A DNA stretch of 38,438 nucleotides from a virus: IMG/VR virus record IMGVR_UViG_3300048589_000170, positions 1 to 38,438 of that record. One strand, 5' to 3'. Below are positions 30,084-37,845 of the stretch, piece after piece (the first letter of the stretch is position 1; every line of letters starts with the position of its first letter). The notes beneath the pieces were generated by a model. It was not told the DNA's origin. It worked only from the letters and a program-made list of their open reading frames with translations, and made no database searches. Both the position numbers and the translations under genes were made by a program.

Positions 30084-30620
30084 ATGTGGGAACAACTCGC
30101 AGGGGCCGCGCTAGGTGGCCTGTTGTCGTCTAGCGGCGGCTCGCAAAAGTCTACTAATTCGCCGTGGACACCGGCAAAGCCGTGGCTAAAGAGCCTGATC
30201 GGGCAGGGACAGGAGCTGCAAGATCAGTACATGGCGGAGCCGTTCAGTCAGCAGCAACGGGATGCGTTCGGAAACCAGTTCGGGTTACTCGACTTCATGA
30301 TGCAATCCGCTCCGGGGATCATGGAGAACTACGGCCTTCTCGGTCGTGGTTATGACCGAAACGCAGAGAATAGAACGCAGACAGGATTTCAGCCCATGAG
30401 CATGCAGATGCCGTCATTCGCTCCATTGAGCGCGCAGATGGGCCAATCGCAGACGGGGCTATTGTCCCCTACGTCCTCCCCCACATTGGCCCAGACAGTC
30501 ACGTCGAACGCGCAATTCGCACAGAACACGCAAGACGCTGAGGCCGCGCAGCTACAGGAAAAGGCGCAGTTGCAGCGAGAACTTGACGAATGGCTACGCA
30601 TGATCGGCGGGGGAGCGTGA
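30084..30620 (+). CDS. Virion-region protein, probable ejection protein
   Basis: This is a 178-residue protein with an excellent AAGGAG site. The N-terminus is hydrophobic and Gly-rich (LAGAALGGLLSSSGGSQ), then PWTPAKPWLKSLIGQGQELQ and a Gln/Ser-rich helical tail. These are features of small internal virion proteins. The function is inferred. Confidence 0.65.
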   Translation: MWEQLAGAALGGLLSSSGGSQKSTNSPWTPAKPWLKSLIGQGQELQDQYMAEPFSQQQRDAFGNQFGLLDFMMQSAPGIMENYGLLGRGYDRNAENRTQTGFQPMSMQMPSFAPLSAQMGQSQTGLLSPTSSPTLAQTVTSNAQFAQNTQDAEAAQLQEKAQLQRELDEWLRMIGGGA

Positions 30621-30621
30621 C

Positions 30622-31911
30622 ATGGAGGCAGACGTTGCGAAGACGCTGAACGCGTGGAGCACCACGGCGGGCAGTAATGCGCCGTCGGGCGCTACAGCCA
30701 TCAGCACGAACCTGGACGACAACCTGCGCGAAATGCAAGCAGTCGTCCGGCAGCTTGCCGCGTCCAACACGCTCGCGGCGGCGACGACGACGGACTTGTC
30801 AACGGTCGATGCGACGTTCATCACCCTGACTGGGACGGCGGCCACCATTGCCGGACTAGGCACGCTGACGGCCGGGATGTACAAGTGGGTCGTGATGAAC
30901 GCGGCGCACACGCTGACGCATAACGGCACTTCGCTGATCCTGCCGACTGCGGCAAATATCACTGCGGCATCTGGCGACGTGGCGATGTTCGTGTCTCTCG
31001 GGTCCGGTAACTGGCGATGCCTGTCCTACCTGCGCGCCACTGGCAAGCAGGTCTTGGACACGGCGGCGCTGCTGTCCGAACTGGGTGCGGCCGCGGCGGC
31101 AAACACGATATCGAATACCGACTACGCGCAGACGTGGCAGTGGAAGCTGACCACGGCCAGCAAGCAAGCACTTAGCCTGACTGAATCCGCCGCATCGACG
31201 GGCGCGAACTCGGTTTTGTTCGACATCGAAACGCTCGCAGCGAGCACGGCATATCCGATCAACATCACTGCGCGTGGCTCAAATATCCTGACGGTCAAGG
31301 AAGACGGTGAAGTTTTTATTGCTGCGGCAATAGATCAGGATATTCGCATTGGTCAAGTGCCAACAGGGCCAGCCGCAGTAGGAGGAGGCGTCACGGGTAA
31401 TAGAGCCGGCGACATCATCATTGCCGGCCAAGGTTCGCAGGATGGCGACGGTGGCGATATTGTAATCACAGCAGGTAACTCAATAAGCGGAACGAGCGGC
31501 AGCATTTCGCTGTCGGCAGGACTTACAACAACTAATGCTGGGAATATCGGCCTTACAGGATCGTCTGTAAACATTACTGCTGGTGACAGGGTGGTGTTTG
31601 TGGATTCGACGCTGACCGTTAGCGGGGGCACGAATCACACGCCAACGATCAATACAGGCGGCGGCAGCGGTGCGGCAATTACCGGGTCAGATGCGTGTTT
31701 TCAGGTGACGTTCGGGTCAGGTGATCCGACAAGCGTGACGGTGGATTTCGGAACGGCGTATGCCGCCGCTCCGATGGTGATTGCGACGGGAACGCAGTCC
31801 GGGCAGATTATTCACGTTGCGGCAGTCAGCACGACGCAGGTGCAGATTTCATCCAGCACGGCATTTAGCAGTGGAACGAAGGTCAATGTGCTGTGCATTG
31901 AGGAGGCGTAA
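30622..31911 (+). CDS. Tail fibre or spike protein
   Basis: This is a 429-residue protein. The N-terminal 60 residues are helical. The rest is Ser/Thr/Gly-rich beta structure with a collagen-like or solenoid feel (GDIIIAGQGSQDGDGGDIVI). The end VTVDFGTAYAAAPMVIATGT, then VQISSSTAFSSGTKVNVLC resembles phage fibre tips that bind receptors. The function is inferred from composition and position. Confidence 0.75.
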   Translation: MEADVAKTLNAWSTTAGSNAPSGATAISTNLDDNLREMQAVVRQLAASNTLAAATTTDLSTVDATFITLTGTAATIAGLGTLTAGMYKWVVMNAAHTLTHNGTSLILPTAANITAASGDVAMFVSLGSGNWRCLSYLRATGKQVLDTAALLSELGAAAAANTISNTDYAQTWQWKLTTASKQALSLTESAASTGANSVLFDIETLAASTAYPINITARGSNILTVKEDGEVFIAAAIDQDIRIGQVPTGPAAVGGGVTGNRAGDIIIAGQGSQDGDGGDIVITAGNSISGTSGSISLSAGLTTTNAGNIGLTGSSVNITAGDRVVFVDSTLTVSGGTNHTPTINTGGGSGAAITGSDACFQVTFGSGDPTSVTVDFGTAYAAAPMVIATGTQSGQIIHVAAVSTTQVQISSSTAFSSGTKVNVLCIEEA

Positions 31912-33128
31912 TGCTTGACTTCACCAAGCTCCTGAGCGATGACGGGGCGCGCCTTGGTCTGTCGCTTCTCGCGGCCGCATCGCCAACGGTTAGGCCGGCC
32001 GGGTTCGGCGAGCGCCTGGCTCAGGGCGTCGGCATGTTCGACCAGTGGAAGCAAGGCAGGGACGATGCGAAGTCGAAAGAATCGCAGCGCGCCATGCAGG
32101 CGCGGCTGATCGACATGCAGCTACAGCAGGCGCTGGCACAGCAGGCGGCGGCCAAGAGGGCGCAGGAACAGCAGGCAATCGACGAAGGGCTGATCCGCGG
32201 CCAGGCGCAGGGGCTCGGCCCTGGCGGCATGGGGCCAGCGGCGCCGGATCCTCAGTTTGATCCGCGCGCATTCATGGGGGGCGGCGGATCGCTCGGCGGG
32301 CTGCAGCAGCTGCTGGGGGTGCAACGAGCTTTGAACCCGGCCGAGGAAGCCTATACGCTGGCGCCGGGGGCCAGGCGCTATCTGGGCGGGCGCGAAGTCG
32401 CGGCGAACCCTGTCGAACAGAAGCTCGATGCGATGATTGTCACCGGCACCGATGGCAAGCCGATGGTGAATCCGCTGTGGGTGCAAGCCAAGAAGGCGAC
32501 GCAGGCGCCGGGGACGGTAGTCAACGTCGGTGCCGGGCAAAAGGACGCAAACTGGGGCACGCCTCCGAAGGACTACGTATGGGCGCGGGATGCGGCCGGC
32601 AACGTGATGACCGAGCGCGACCCAGGTAGCGGCGCATTCAGGCCGATCGCTACGCCTATCGGCGGCAGCAAAGACGAGCGCGCGGTGTCAACCGAGAAGC
32701 GGCAAGCTGCCGACAAAGCCGCACGGGCGTACACCACAATCGATCAGATGCTCAAACATCCGGGGCTTGATACGGCAGTCGGGCTGAGCGGCCAGATTGA
32801 CCCGCGGAATTACCTGTGGGGCAATGAATCTCAGGGTGCGTTAGCGCTCATCAAGCAGGCGCAGGGGCAGGCATTCTTGCAAGCCTTCGAGTCGCTGAAA
32901 GGCGGCGGGCAGATCACGCAGATCGAAGGCGAGAAGGCGACGGATGCAATGGCCCGCCTTCAGCGCGCGCAGTCTGACAAGGATTTCCGCGCTGCTGCAG
33001 AAGAACTGAAGCAGATTGCCGCGCGTGCGTATGAACGCGCAACCGGCAAACGCATCACCGAAGGTCCGACGCTGGCGCCGATGGGCGATGCGTCCTTGGA
33101 TGACCTCCTGAAAAAATACGGGAACTGA
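31911..33128 (+). CDS. Internal virion / ejection protein
   Basis: This is a 405-residue protein. The N-terminal part is helical and Gln/Ala-rich (MQLQQALAQQAAAKRAQEQQ). The C-terminal part (residues 265-405) has TTIDQMLKHPGLDTAVGLSG and QGQAFLQAFESLKGGGQITQ, a block that recurs in podovirus proteins injected with DNA. The stop is followed at once by the next virion gene. Confidence 0.7.
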   Translation: MLDFTKLLSDDGARLGLSLLAAASPTVRPAGFGERLAQGVGMFDQWKQGRDDAKSKESQRAMQARLIDMQLQQALAQQAAAKRAQEQQAIDEGLIRGQAQGLGPGGMGPAAPDPQFDPRAFMGGGGSLGGLQQLLGVQRALNPAEEAYTLAPGARRYLGGREVAANPVEQKLDAMIVTGTDGKPMVNPLWVQAKKATQAPGTVVNVGAGQKDANWGTPPKDYVWARDAAGNVMTERDPGSGAFRPIATPIGGSKDERAVSTEKRQAADKAARAYTTIDQMLKHPGLDTAVGLSGQIDPRNYLWGNESQGALALIKQAQGQAFLQAFESLKGGGQITQIEGEKATDAMARLQRAQSDKDFRAAAEELKQIAARAYERATGKRITEGPTLAPMGDASLDDLLKKYGN

Positions 33129-33129
33129 C

Positions 33130-34791
33130 ATGGCAGACCTGGCGCAGCTTGAGCGCGCGTTGCGAAACGCTGACGCGGCCGGCGACATGGACGCCGCGCG
33201 TAGGCTGGCGCAAGCCATCGTGCAGGCGCGATCTGTGCCACAGGAGCCTATGTCTGCAACAGACCGTTTCGGTATGGGCCTTGCCGACCCGATCCAGGGT
33301 GGCGCGCAGTTGCTTACGAAGGTGCTGCCTGATTCCGTCGTCAGCGCCGGCAATCGTCTTAACAACTGGATCGCCGACAAGACTGGCCTTGTCGCTCGCC
33401 TTCCGGCTGGTGGCGTAGATCAGCAGACGCGCGAGCGCGAGGCGGCGTATCAGGCACGCAAACCTGAAGGGTTCGATTGGGCTCGCTTGAGCGGGAACAT
33501 TCTGAATCCAGTCAACGTCGCGCCCGGTTCTTTGGCAACTCGCGCAGGAACGCTAGGCGGCAGGATGGTTGCGGGGGCCGGGCTTGGAGCGGCATCGTCC
33601 ATGCTGGCACCGACAGCAGGCGATGATTTCTGGTCCGACAAGGCAAAACAGATGGCGCTAGGCGCGGCTGTCGGTGGTGCCGCGCCGGCCGTTGTCGCGG
33701 GCCTTGGGCGCGGGATCAGCCCGCGAGCGTCCGTCAATCCTGACCTTGAGCTACTCAAGGCGTCAGGCGTCCGGCCGACCATCGGTCAAACGCTTGGAGG
33801 ATGGGCAAACCGAGCCGAGGAAAAGCTGCAAAGCGTGCCCATCATGGGAGACGCCATTACGTCGGCCAGGAATCGTGCGGTCACTCAGCTAAACCGCGCT
33901 GCCATCAACCGAGCGACGGCGCCCATTGGCGTGCAGATTGACGACGTCGGGCAAGAAGGCATCAAGAAAGCCGGAGACGCGCTTTCGCAGGCGTATGACG
34001 ATGTGCTTTCTGGGCTGAAGTCGATCAACTTCGATCAGCAGTGGCGGCGTGACTTCGGCCAGCTCAAGAGCATGGCTAAGGCGCTCCCGCAAGGCGTGCG
34101 CGGCACCTTTGCGCAGAAAACCAAGTCTCTGATTGAAGACCGCATCTCGAAGGCCGGCGGCATGACGGCCGAGACGATGAAGCAACTCGACAGCGAACTA
34201 GGGACGATGGCGCGTCGATACTCAAGGTCTGCGGTTGCTAGCGAGCAAGAGTTAGGCGACGCATTCCTACAAGCCCAAGCGATGCTTCGCGATCAGGTGG
34301 CCCGCAACAACCCAGCAGCCGCAGAGTCGCTCAAGCGCATCAATGAGGGATGGGCTAACCTTGTCCGCGTCGAGGGCGCCGGCAAAGCAGCTATGAACAA
34401 CGAGGGGTTGTTTACGCCGGCCCAACTCAATCAGGCGATCAGGACCGCAGACAGCAGCGCCAGAAAGCGAGCGGCTGCAAGGGGAACGGCCCTGATGCAG
34501 GATCTTGGAACGGCGGGACAGCAAACGCTAGGCGGGCGGGTGCCGAATAGCGGGACGGTTGACCGACTGCTACTCGGTGGCGGTGCATTGGGCGCCGGTG
34601 CGATCAACCCGCTTATCCCGGCTGGACTGATCGCTGGCGCCGGTGCCTACTCGCCCCCAGTGCAGTCGCTACTGCGCGGACTTGTATCGGCGCGCCCACA
34701 AGCGGCCGAGACGGTACGCGGCCTGCTCAATCAATCCTCGCCCATGTTCAGCCCGGCATCGGGCCTGCTCGCTCTTGAGCTTCTGGAATAG
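33130..34791 (+). CDS. Large ejection protein with hydrophobic Gly/Ala segments
   Basis: This is a 553-residue protein. Several Gly/Ala-rich hydrophobic stretches (GRMVAGAGLGAASSMLAPTA, MALGAAVGGAAPAVVAGLGR, LLLGGGALGAGAINPLIPAG) alternate with long charged helices. This is the usual form of podovirus proteins that cross the envelope with the DNA. The last 120 bases are overlapped by an open frame on minus. Confidence 0.75.
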   Translation: MADLAQLERALRNADAAGDMDAARRLAQAIVQARSVPQEPMSATDRFGMGLADPIQGGAQLLTKVLPDSVVSAGNRLNNWIADKTGLVARLPAGGVDQQTREREAAYQARKPEGFDWARLSGNILNPVNVAPGSLATRAGTLGGRMVAGAGLGAASSMLAPTAGDDFWSDKAKQMALGAAVGGAAPAVVAGLGRGISPRASVNPDLELLKASGVRPTIGQTLGGWANRAEEKLQSVPIMGDAITSARNRAVTQLNRAAINRATAPIGVQIDDVGQEGIKKAGDALSQAYDDVLSGLKSINFDQQWRRDFGQLKSMAKALPQGVRGTFAQKTKSLIEDRISKAGGMTAETMKQLDSELGTMARRYSRSAVASEQELGDAFLQAQAMLRDQVARNNPAAAESLKRINEGWANLVRVEGAGKAAMNNEGLFTPAQLNQAIRTADSSARKRAAARGTALMQDLGTAGQQTLGGRVPNSGTVDRLLLGGGALGAGAINPLIPAGLIAGAGAYSPPVQSLLRGLVSARPQAAETVRGLLNQSSPMFSPASGLLALELLE

Positions 34792-34851
34792 CAGATACCA
34801 GAACACAGCCCCGAGCGACATCCCGAGCGCGCGAATCAGTGAATCATCCAT
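34669..34851 (-). CDS. Possible small membrane protein antisense to the ejection gene end
   Basis: This is a 60-residue frame starting MDDSLIRALGMSLGAVFWYL, with one predicted transmembrane helix and a basic tail. ATG at 34851 has only a loose purine-rich leader (GTAGGG). It overlaps the ejection gene by 123 bases. The first 20 residues look protein-like. It may be an accessory lysis or exclusion protein, or merely an open shadow frame. Confidence 0.35.
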   Translation of the reverse strand: MDDSLIRALGMSLGAVFWYLLFQKLKSEQARCRAEHGRGLIEQAAYRLGRLWARRYKSAQ

Positions 34852-34962
34852 CCGTCAAACCCTACCACATTAACCAAACAATCCGGCGAACTCGTTTGCG
34901 TAAGCTGGTAAGCATGTGATTTCGTAAAGTAGCCACTGAACCCAACTCACGCGAGGCTAATC

Positions 34963-35286
34963 ATGACGACCAAGACCTTCATCCTGCGCTCGATCGACTT
35001 GTCGCCGGGCCTTGGCAACGCACACGACGGCGTGCCTTTCCGGCACTTGACCAGCCTCGTCGAGCAGGTGCGCCGCATCGTGCCGGACGACGAGGAGGGC
35101 ACCTGCAAGGTCCGCGGCGCCGAGCTGCTGACCTTCGAGTACACGCACACCCTGACGCCGCTGGAGCGCGTGCAGTCCGACCTCGACGACATGCGAGCCA
35201 AGGCCGACCAGATCAAGGCGATGCTGCCGCGCGACGGCGCACTTACGGCCGAGCAGACCGACGCACTGCGCCGGCTGCTGGGCTGA
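34963..35286 (+). CDS. Small phage protein before lysis genes
   Basis: This is a 107-residue protein starting MTTKTFILRSIDLSPGLGNA with GAGG upstream. The acidic and helical end (LERVQSDLDDMRAKADQIKA) is followed by ALTAEQTDALRRLLG. It begins a more GC-rich block that carries the lysis genes. The function is unknown. Confidence 0.65.
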   Translation: MTTKTFILRSIDLSPGLGNAHDGVPFRHLTSLVEQVRRIVPDDEEGTCKVRGAELLTFEYTHTLTPLERVQSDLDDMRAKADQIKAMLPRDGALTAEQTDALRRLLG

Positions 35287-35669
35287 TGCAGGGGGCAATA
35301 GACGTGTCCGATCCGCAGCATCTCCCGCCAGACTGCCCGGCCCGGACGGGCGATATTGCGCTGCTACGCGAGCAGATGACCACGATCAACAGCAAGGTGG
35401 ACGACCTGCGCGTCGCGTTGGCCAAACTGTCCGATGCGATGGCCTCCGTGGTGCGACTGGAGGTGCGGCACGAGCAGACGTCGATGGACATGCACACCAT
35501 GCGCGAGGCCATCGCGCGGCTGGCGGTGCGGCTCGACTCAATCGAACCCGAAATGCCGGCATTGCGCGATTTGCGCAAAAAGGTCAACGCAGCACTCTGG
35601 GCGCTGGCCGCCATCGTCGGCATGTCTGTGCTCTCGCTCGTAATGGCGCGCGGCGCGGGGCTGGGATGA
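35286..35669 (+). CDS. Coiled-coil protein with C-terminal membrane anchor (XhlA-like)
   Basis: This is a 127-residue protein, with ATG in a TGATG overlap. A coiled coil (LREQMTTINSKVDDLRVALA) is followed by one transmembrane helix near the end (ALWALAAIVGMSVLSLVMAR). The layout resembles haemolysin XhlA-type lysis helpers that sit beside holins. The exact role is uncertain. Confidence 0.7.
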   Translation: MQGAIDVSDPQHLPPDCPARTGDIALLREQMTTINSKVDDLRVALAKLSDAMASVVRLEVRHEQTSMDMHTMREAIARLAVRLDSIEPEMPALRDLRKKVNAALWALAAIVGMSVLSLVMARGAGLG

Positions 35670-35818
35670 CCCACGTCACGCCCACGGCCTGGCTCGTCGT
35701 CACGGGTGACGGCGCGCACCGCAGCGTGTACCTGGAGCGCGCGCGGGCTGACCAGTGGGCGTCGCGGTGTCACGGCACGGTGTATCCGCTGTATCTGTGG
35801 CCGGAGTCGGTGGCATGA
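35666..35818 (+). CDS. 50-residue protein in the lysis operon
   Basis: ATG and TGA overlap both neighbours (ATGA at each end), which supports a real gene although it is short. The product (starts MTHVTPTAWLVVTGDGAHRS) is a compact soluble protein, similar in look to small phage proteins encoded before endolysins. The function is unknown. Confidence 0.6.
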   Translation: MTHVTPTAWLVVTGDGAHRSVYLERARADQWASRCHGTVYPLYLWPESVA

Positions 35819-36963
35819 ACGCTTTGGCGCACGAGCTGCTGTCTACGCTATCGACCAGCGGTAACCTGCGCGCCTTCCTGCGCGTCATCCGCGAGGGCGA
35901 GACCTCGCAGACCGACGACGCCTACCGGACCCAGGTCTACGGCCGGCAGCTCGACGACCTGGCCGATCACCCGCGCGAGGTCATCACCGGCACCATCGGC
36001 GGGCGCGAGATCCGCAGCAGCGCGGCCGGCGCCTACCAGTTCCTTCGCGGCACCTGGGACGAGTGCGCCGCCGCGCTCGGCCTGTCCGACTTCGGGCCGG
36101 TGTCGCAGGACATCGCGGCCGTCTACCTGATCCGCCGTCGCGGTGCGCTGGATGACGTGCTGGCCGGACGCGTGCGCGAGGCGATCGCGAAATGCAACAA
36201 GGAATGGGCCAGCCTGCCGGGCAGCCCCTACGGCCAGCCGACCAAGACGTTGACGCGCGCGCTGGACGTCTACCGCCACTGGGGCGGCGTCGAGCGGCCT
36301 GACGACCAGCCGGCGCCGATCGAGTCGCGCCATGTGCCAAAGGAGAACCGCATGCCGATACCTGCTGTCCTGACCGGGCTTGCATCCATCCTGGTCAATG
36401 CCTTCAGCCCATTGGTCGCCGAGAAGCTCACCAAGGAGATGCGCCGGCACACCGGCGACACCAAGGTCGCCGAGCAGATCAGCGGCACGATCATTGAGGC
36501 CGCCAAGGCGGTCACAGGGCAGACCGAGCCGCTACAGGCCGTCGCTGCGGTGCAGGCCGACCCGGCGCTGGTGCAGCGGGTGGAGGCCGACGTGATGGCG
36601 CGGATGACGGCCATCGCCCCCATGCTGGAGCGTCTGGCCGAGCTCGACGAGGCGCAGTACAGGCGCGACGAGGGCTCGCGGGATGCGGCGGCCGCCAGGG
36701 CGCGCACCGAGGCCAAAGACCTCGACGAGTACCTGACGCGGTCGCTGCTGAGACTGTTCGTCGGCGTGCTGGCCGGTGGCGGCGCGCTGACGGCGTTCCT
36801 GGTCTGGCAGGGCCACAGCGTCGAGATGATCCTGGGCGCGCTGCTTGGGTTAGTCGGTTTGGTCGGCGGCAAGTTCTCGCAGCGCTATGACTACCGCTAC
36901 GGCAGCAGCAGTGGCAGCGCGGCGAAGGAAATCACGATCGCCGAGATGACGCGGCACAAGTGA
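35815..36963 (+). CDS. Endolysin (lambda R type) fused to a holin-like membrane domain
   Basis: This is a 382-residue protein. Residues 16-165 match the lambda R transglycosylase (GH104) block by block: LRAFLRVIREGE with the likely catalytic Glu27, HPREVITG, SSAAGAYQFLRGTWDECAAA, PVSQDIAAVYLIRRRGALDD, KCNKEWASLPGSPYGQ. Residues 180-382 form a second domain with hydrophobic segments (LLRLFVGVLAGGGALTAFLV, VEMILGALLGLVGLVGGKF). This domain has its own AAGGAG and ATG at 36352 in the same frame. Lambda R alone has 158 residues. The fusion, or dual-start, arrangement is unusual. Confidence 0.85.
   Translation: MNALAHELLSTLSTSGNLRAFLRVIREGETSQTDDAYRTQVYGRQLDDLADHPREVITGTIGGREIRSSAAGAYQFLRGTWDECAAALGLSDFGPVSQDIAAVYLIRRRGALDDVLAGRVREAIAKCNKEWASLPGSPYGQPTKTLTRALDVYRHWGGVERPDDQPAPIESRHVPKENRMPIPAVLTGLASILVNAFSPLVAEKLTKEMRRHTGDTKVAEQISGTIIEAAKAVTGQTEPLQAVAAVQADPALVQRVEADVMARMTAIAPMLERLAELDEAQYRRDEGSRDAAAARARTEAKDLDEYLTRSLLRLFVGVLAGGGALTAFLVWQGHSVEMILGALLGLVGLVGGKFSQRYDYRYGSSSGSAAKEITIAEMTRHK
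36352..36963 (+). CDS. Internal in-frame start: holin-like membrane protein
   Basis: AAGGAG lies six bases before ATG at 36352, in frame with the endolysin. It would give a separate 203-residue product. That product has an N-terminal hydrophobic stretch (IPAVLTGLASILVNAFSPLV), a charged helical middle and two C-terminal transmembrane helices, like 3-TM phage holins. Both the full fusion and the short form may be made. This is inferred from the ribosome-binding site. Confidence 0.6.
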   Translation: MPIPAVLTGLASILVNAFSPLVAEKLTKEMRRHTGDTKVAEQISGTIIEAAKAVTGQTEPLQAVAAVQADPALVQRVEADVMARMTAIAPMLERLAELDEAQYRRDEGSRDAAAARARTEAKDLDEYLTRSLLRLFVGVLAGGGALTAFLVWQGHSVEMILGALLGLVGLVGGKFSQRYDYRYGSSSGSAAKEITIAEMTRHK

Positions 36964-37141
36964 TCATCTCCCGCAGCACCTCGATCTCGGTCGCCGCGTC
37001 GTACAGCAGTTCGGCGTCGCCGCGCTTTTCGCGGCGGAGGAAGTAGTCGCCACGCTCGCGCAGCCGGCGCGGGAGATCGCGCCAGTCGGCGGGCGTTTGC
37101 TTGCGCGCGGATATCTGTGGTGGGGGCTTGGTGGCGGTCAC
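36932..37141 (-). CDS. Last gene of the leftward operon
   Basis: This is a 69-residue basic protein (RDLPRRLRERGDYFLRREKR, then DAELLYDAATEIEVLREMI). GTG at 37141 overlaps the upstream stop as GTGA. It converges on the lysis gene and overlaps its end by 32 bases. The function is unknown. Confidence 0.65.
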   Translation of the reverse strand: MTATKPPPQISARKQTPADWRDLPRRLRERGDYFLRREKRGDAELLYDAATEIEVLREMITCAASSRRS

Positions 37142-37401
37142 TTCAGCCGCTCCTGACGCGGCTCACGCCGAAGAATTACAGCGACATCGCCGGGTCGCAG
37201 CCACGCGCCGATCAGGAAATACTGCCTCTTGCCGTCTGTGCGCGTGTACTCGGACAGGATCTCGGCGCCGTCAATTCGCTCGCGCTCGACGGATGCGCAT
37301 AGACGACCGTAGGCGCGCATATAGCACTCGGTCCACCCGTGAGTGTTGTGCACCACGTCCACGATGTCGGCAGGCGGCAGCGGGGGTAAGTCGTCTGTCA
37401 C
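37138..37401 (-). CDS. Phage early protein, unknown function
   Basis: This is an 87-residue protein starting MTDDLPPLPPADIVDVVHN from GTG 37401, in a GTGA overlap. The end is beta-prone then basic (RQYFLIGAWLRPGDVAVILR). It lies downstream of the cassette array in the same transcript direction. The function is unknown. Confidence 0.65.
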   Translation of the reverse strand: MTDDLPPLPPADIVDVVHNTHGWTECYMRAYGRLCASVERERIDGAEILSEYTRTDGKRQYFLIGAWLRPGDVAVILRREPRQERLK

Positions 37402-37775
37402 TTCAGCCGCGCCCGGAGTGCGTGCGCAGCGGCCGACGACGCTGCGATCGCCACGGTCGCGCACTCTGTCATCAGCACAGCGCAATCGCGCTCTGCGCAA
37501 GGTAGACGCTCACGCAGGGCGGCGGTACAGGCGCCCAGCGCATCCAACGACTGCTGCATCACATTGAGGTCATTGGACCGCTCGTGCTCCAGCGCCTCGA
37601 TGCGTTCCTCGTCGATCTCGCGTTCGCGCTCGTAGCTGATCTGCTGGCGCTTGAGGGTGGCCTCAAGCTCAGCGATGCGTTCGGCGGCGTCCAGCATGGT
37701 GTCTGCGTATGACTCGCGGCGAGCCGCGAATCCGTCAAAGTCGCGCAGCCGCCGCACAAGGTCGTCACTACTCAT
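37398..37775 (-). CDS. Coiled-coil phage protein beside the array
   Basis: This is a 125-residue protein. Residues 25-75 form a coiled coil (AERIAELEATLKRQQISYER). It is the first backbone gene after the cassette array, starting 60 bases from the boundary core at 37835. The function is unknown. Confidence 0.7.
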   Translation of the reverse strand: MSSDDLVRRLRDFDGFAARRESYADTMLDAAERIAELEATLKRQQISYEREREIDEERIEALEHERSNDLNVMQQSLDALGACTAALRERLPCAERDCAVLMTECATVAIAASSAAAHALRARLK

Positions 37776-37845
37776 CTCGATCCATCCAAAGATGCGGTAT
37801 CCGGTTATGGGCGCAAAACTGCGCCCTAGATTGCGTTAGGGCACT

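Noticed and set aside
37790-37841. A complete attC left of the methylase cassette
   Set aside because: The right core GTTAGGG and a GGGCGCA/TGCGCCC hairpin exist, but no RYYYAAC box or extra A is found, so only a boundary core is called.
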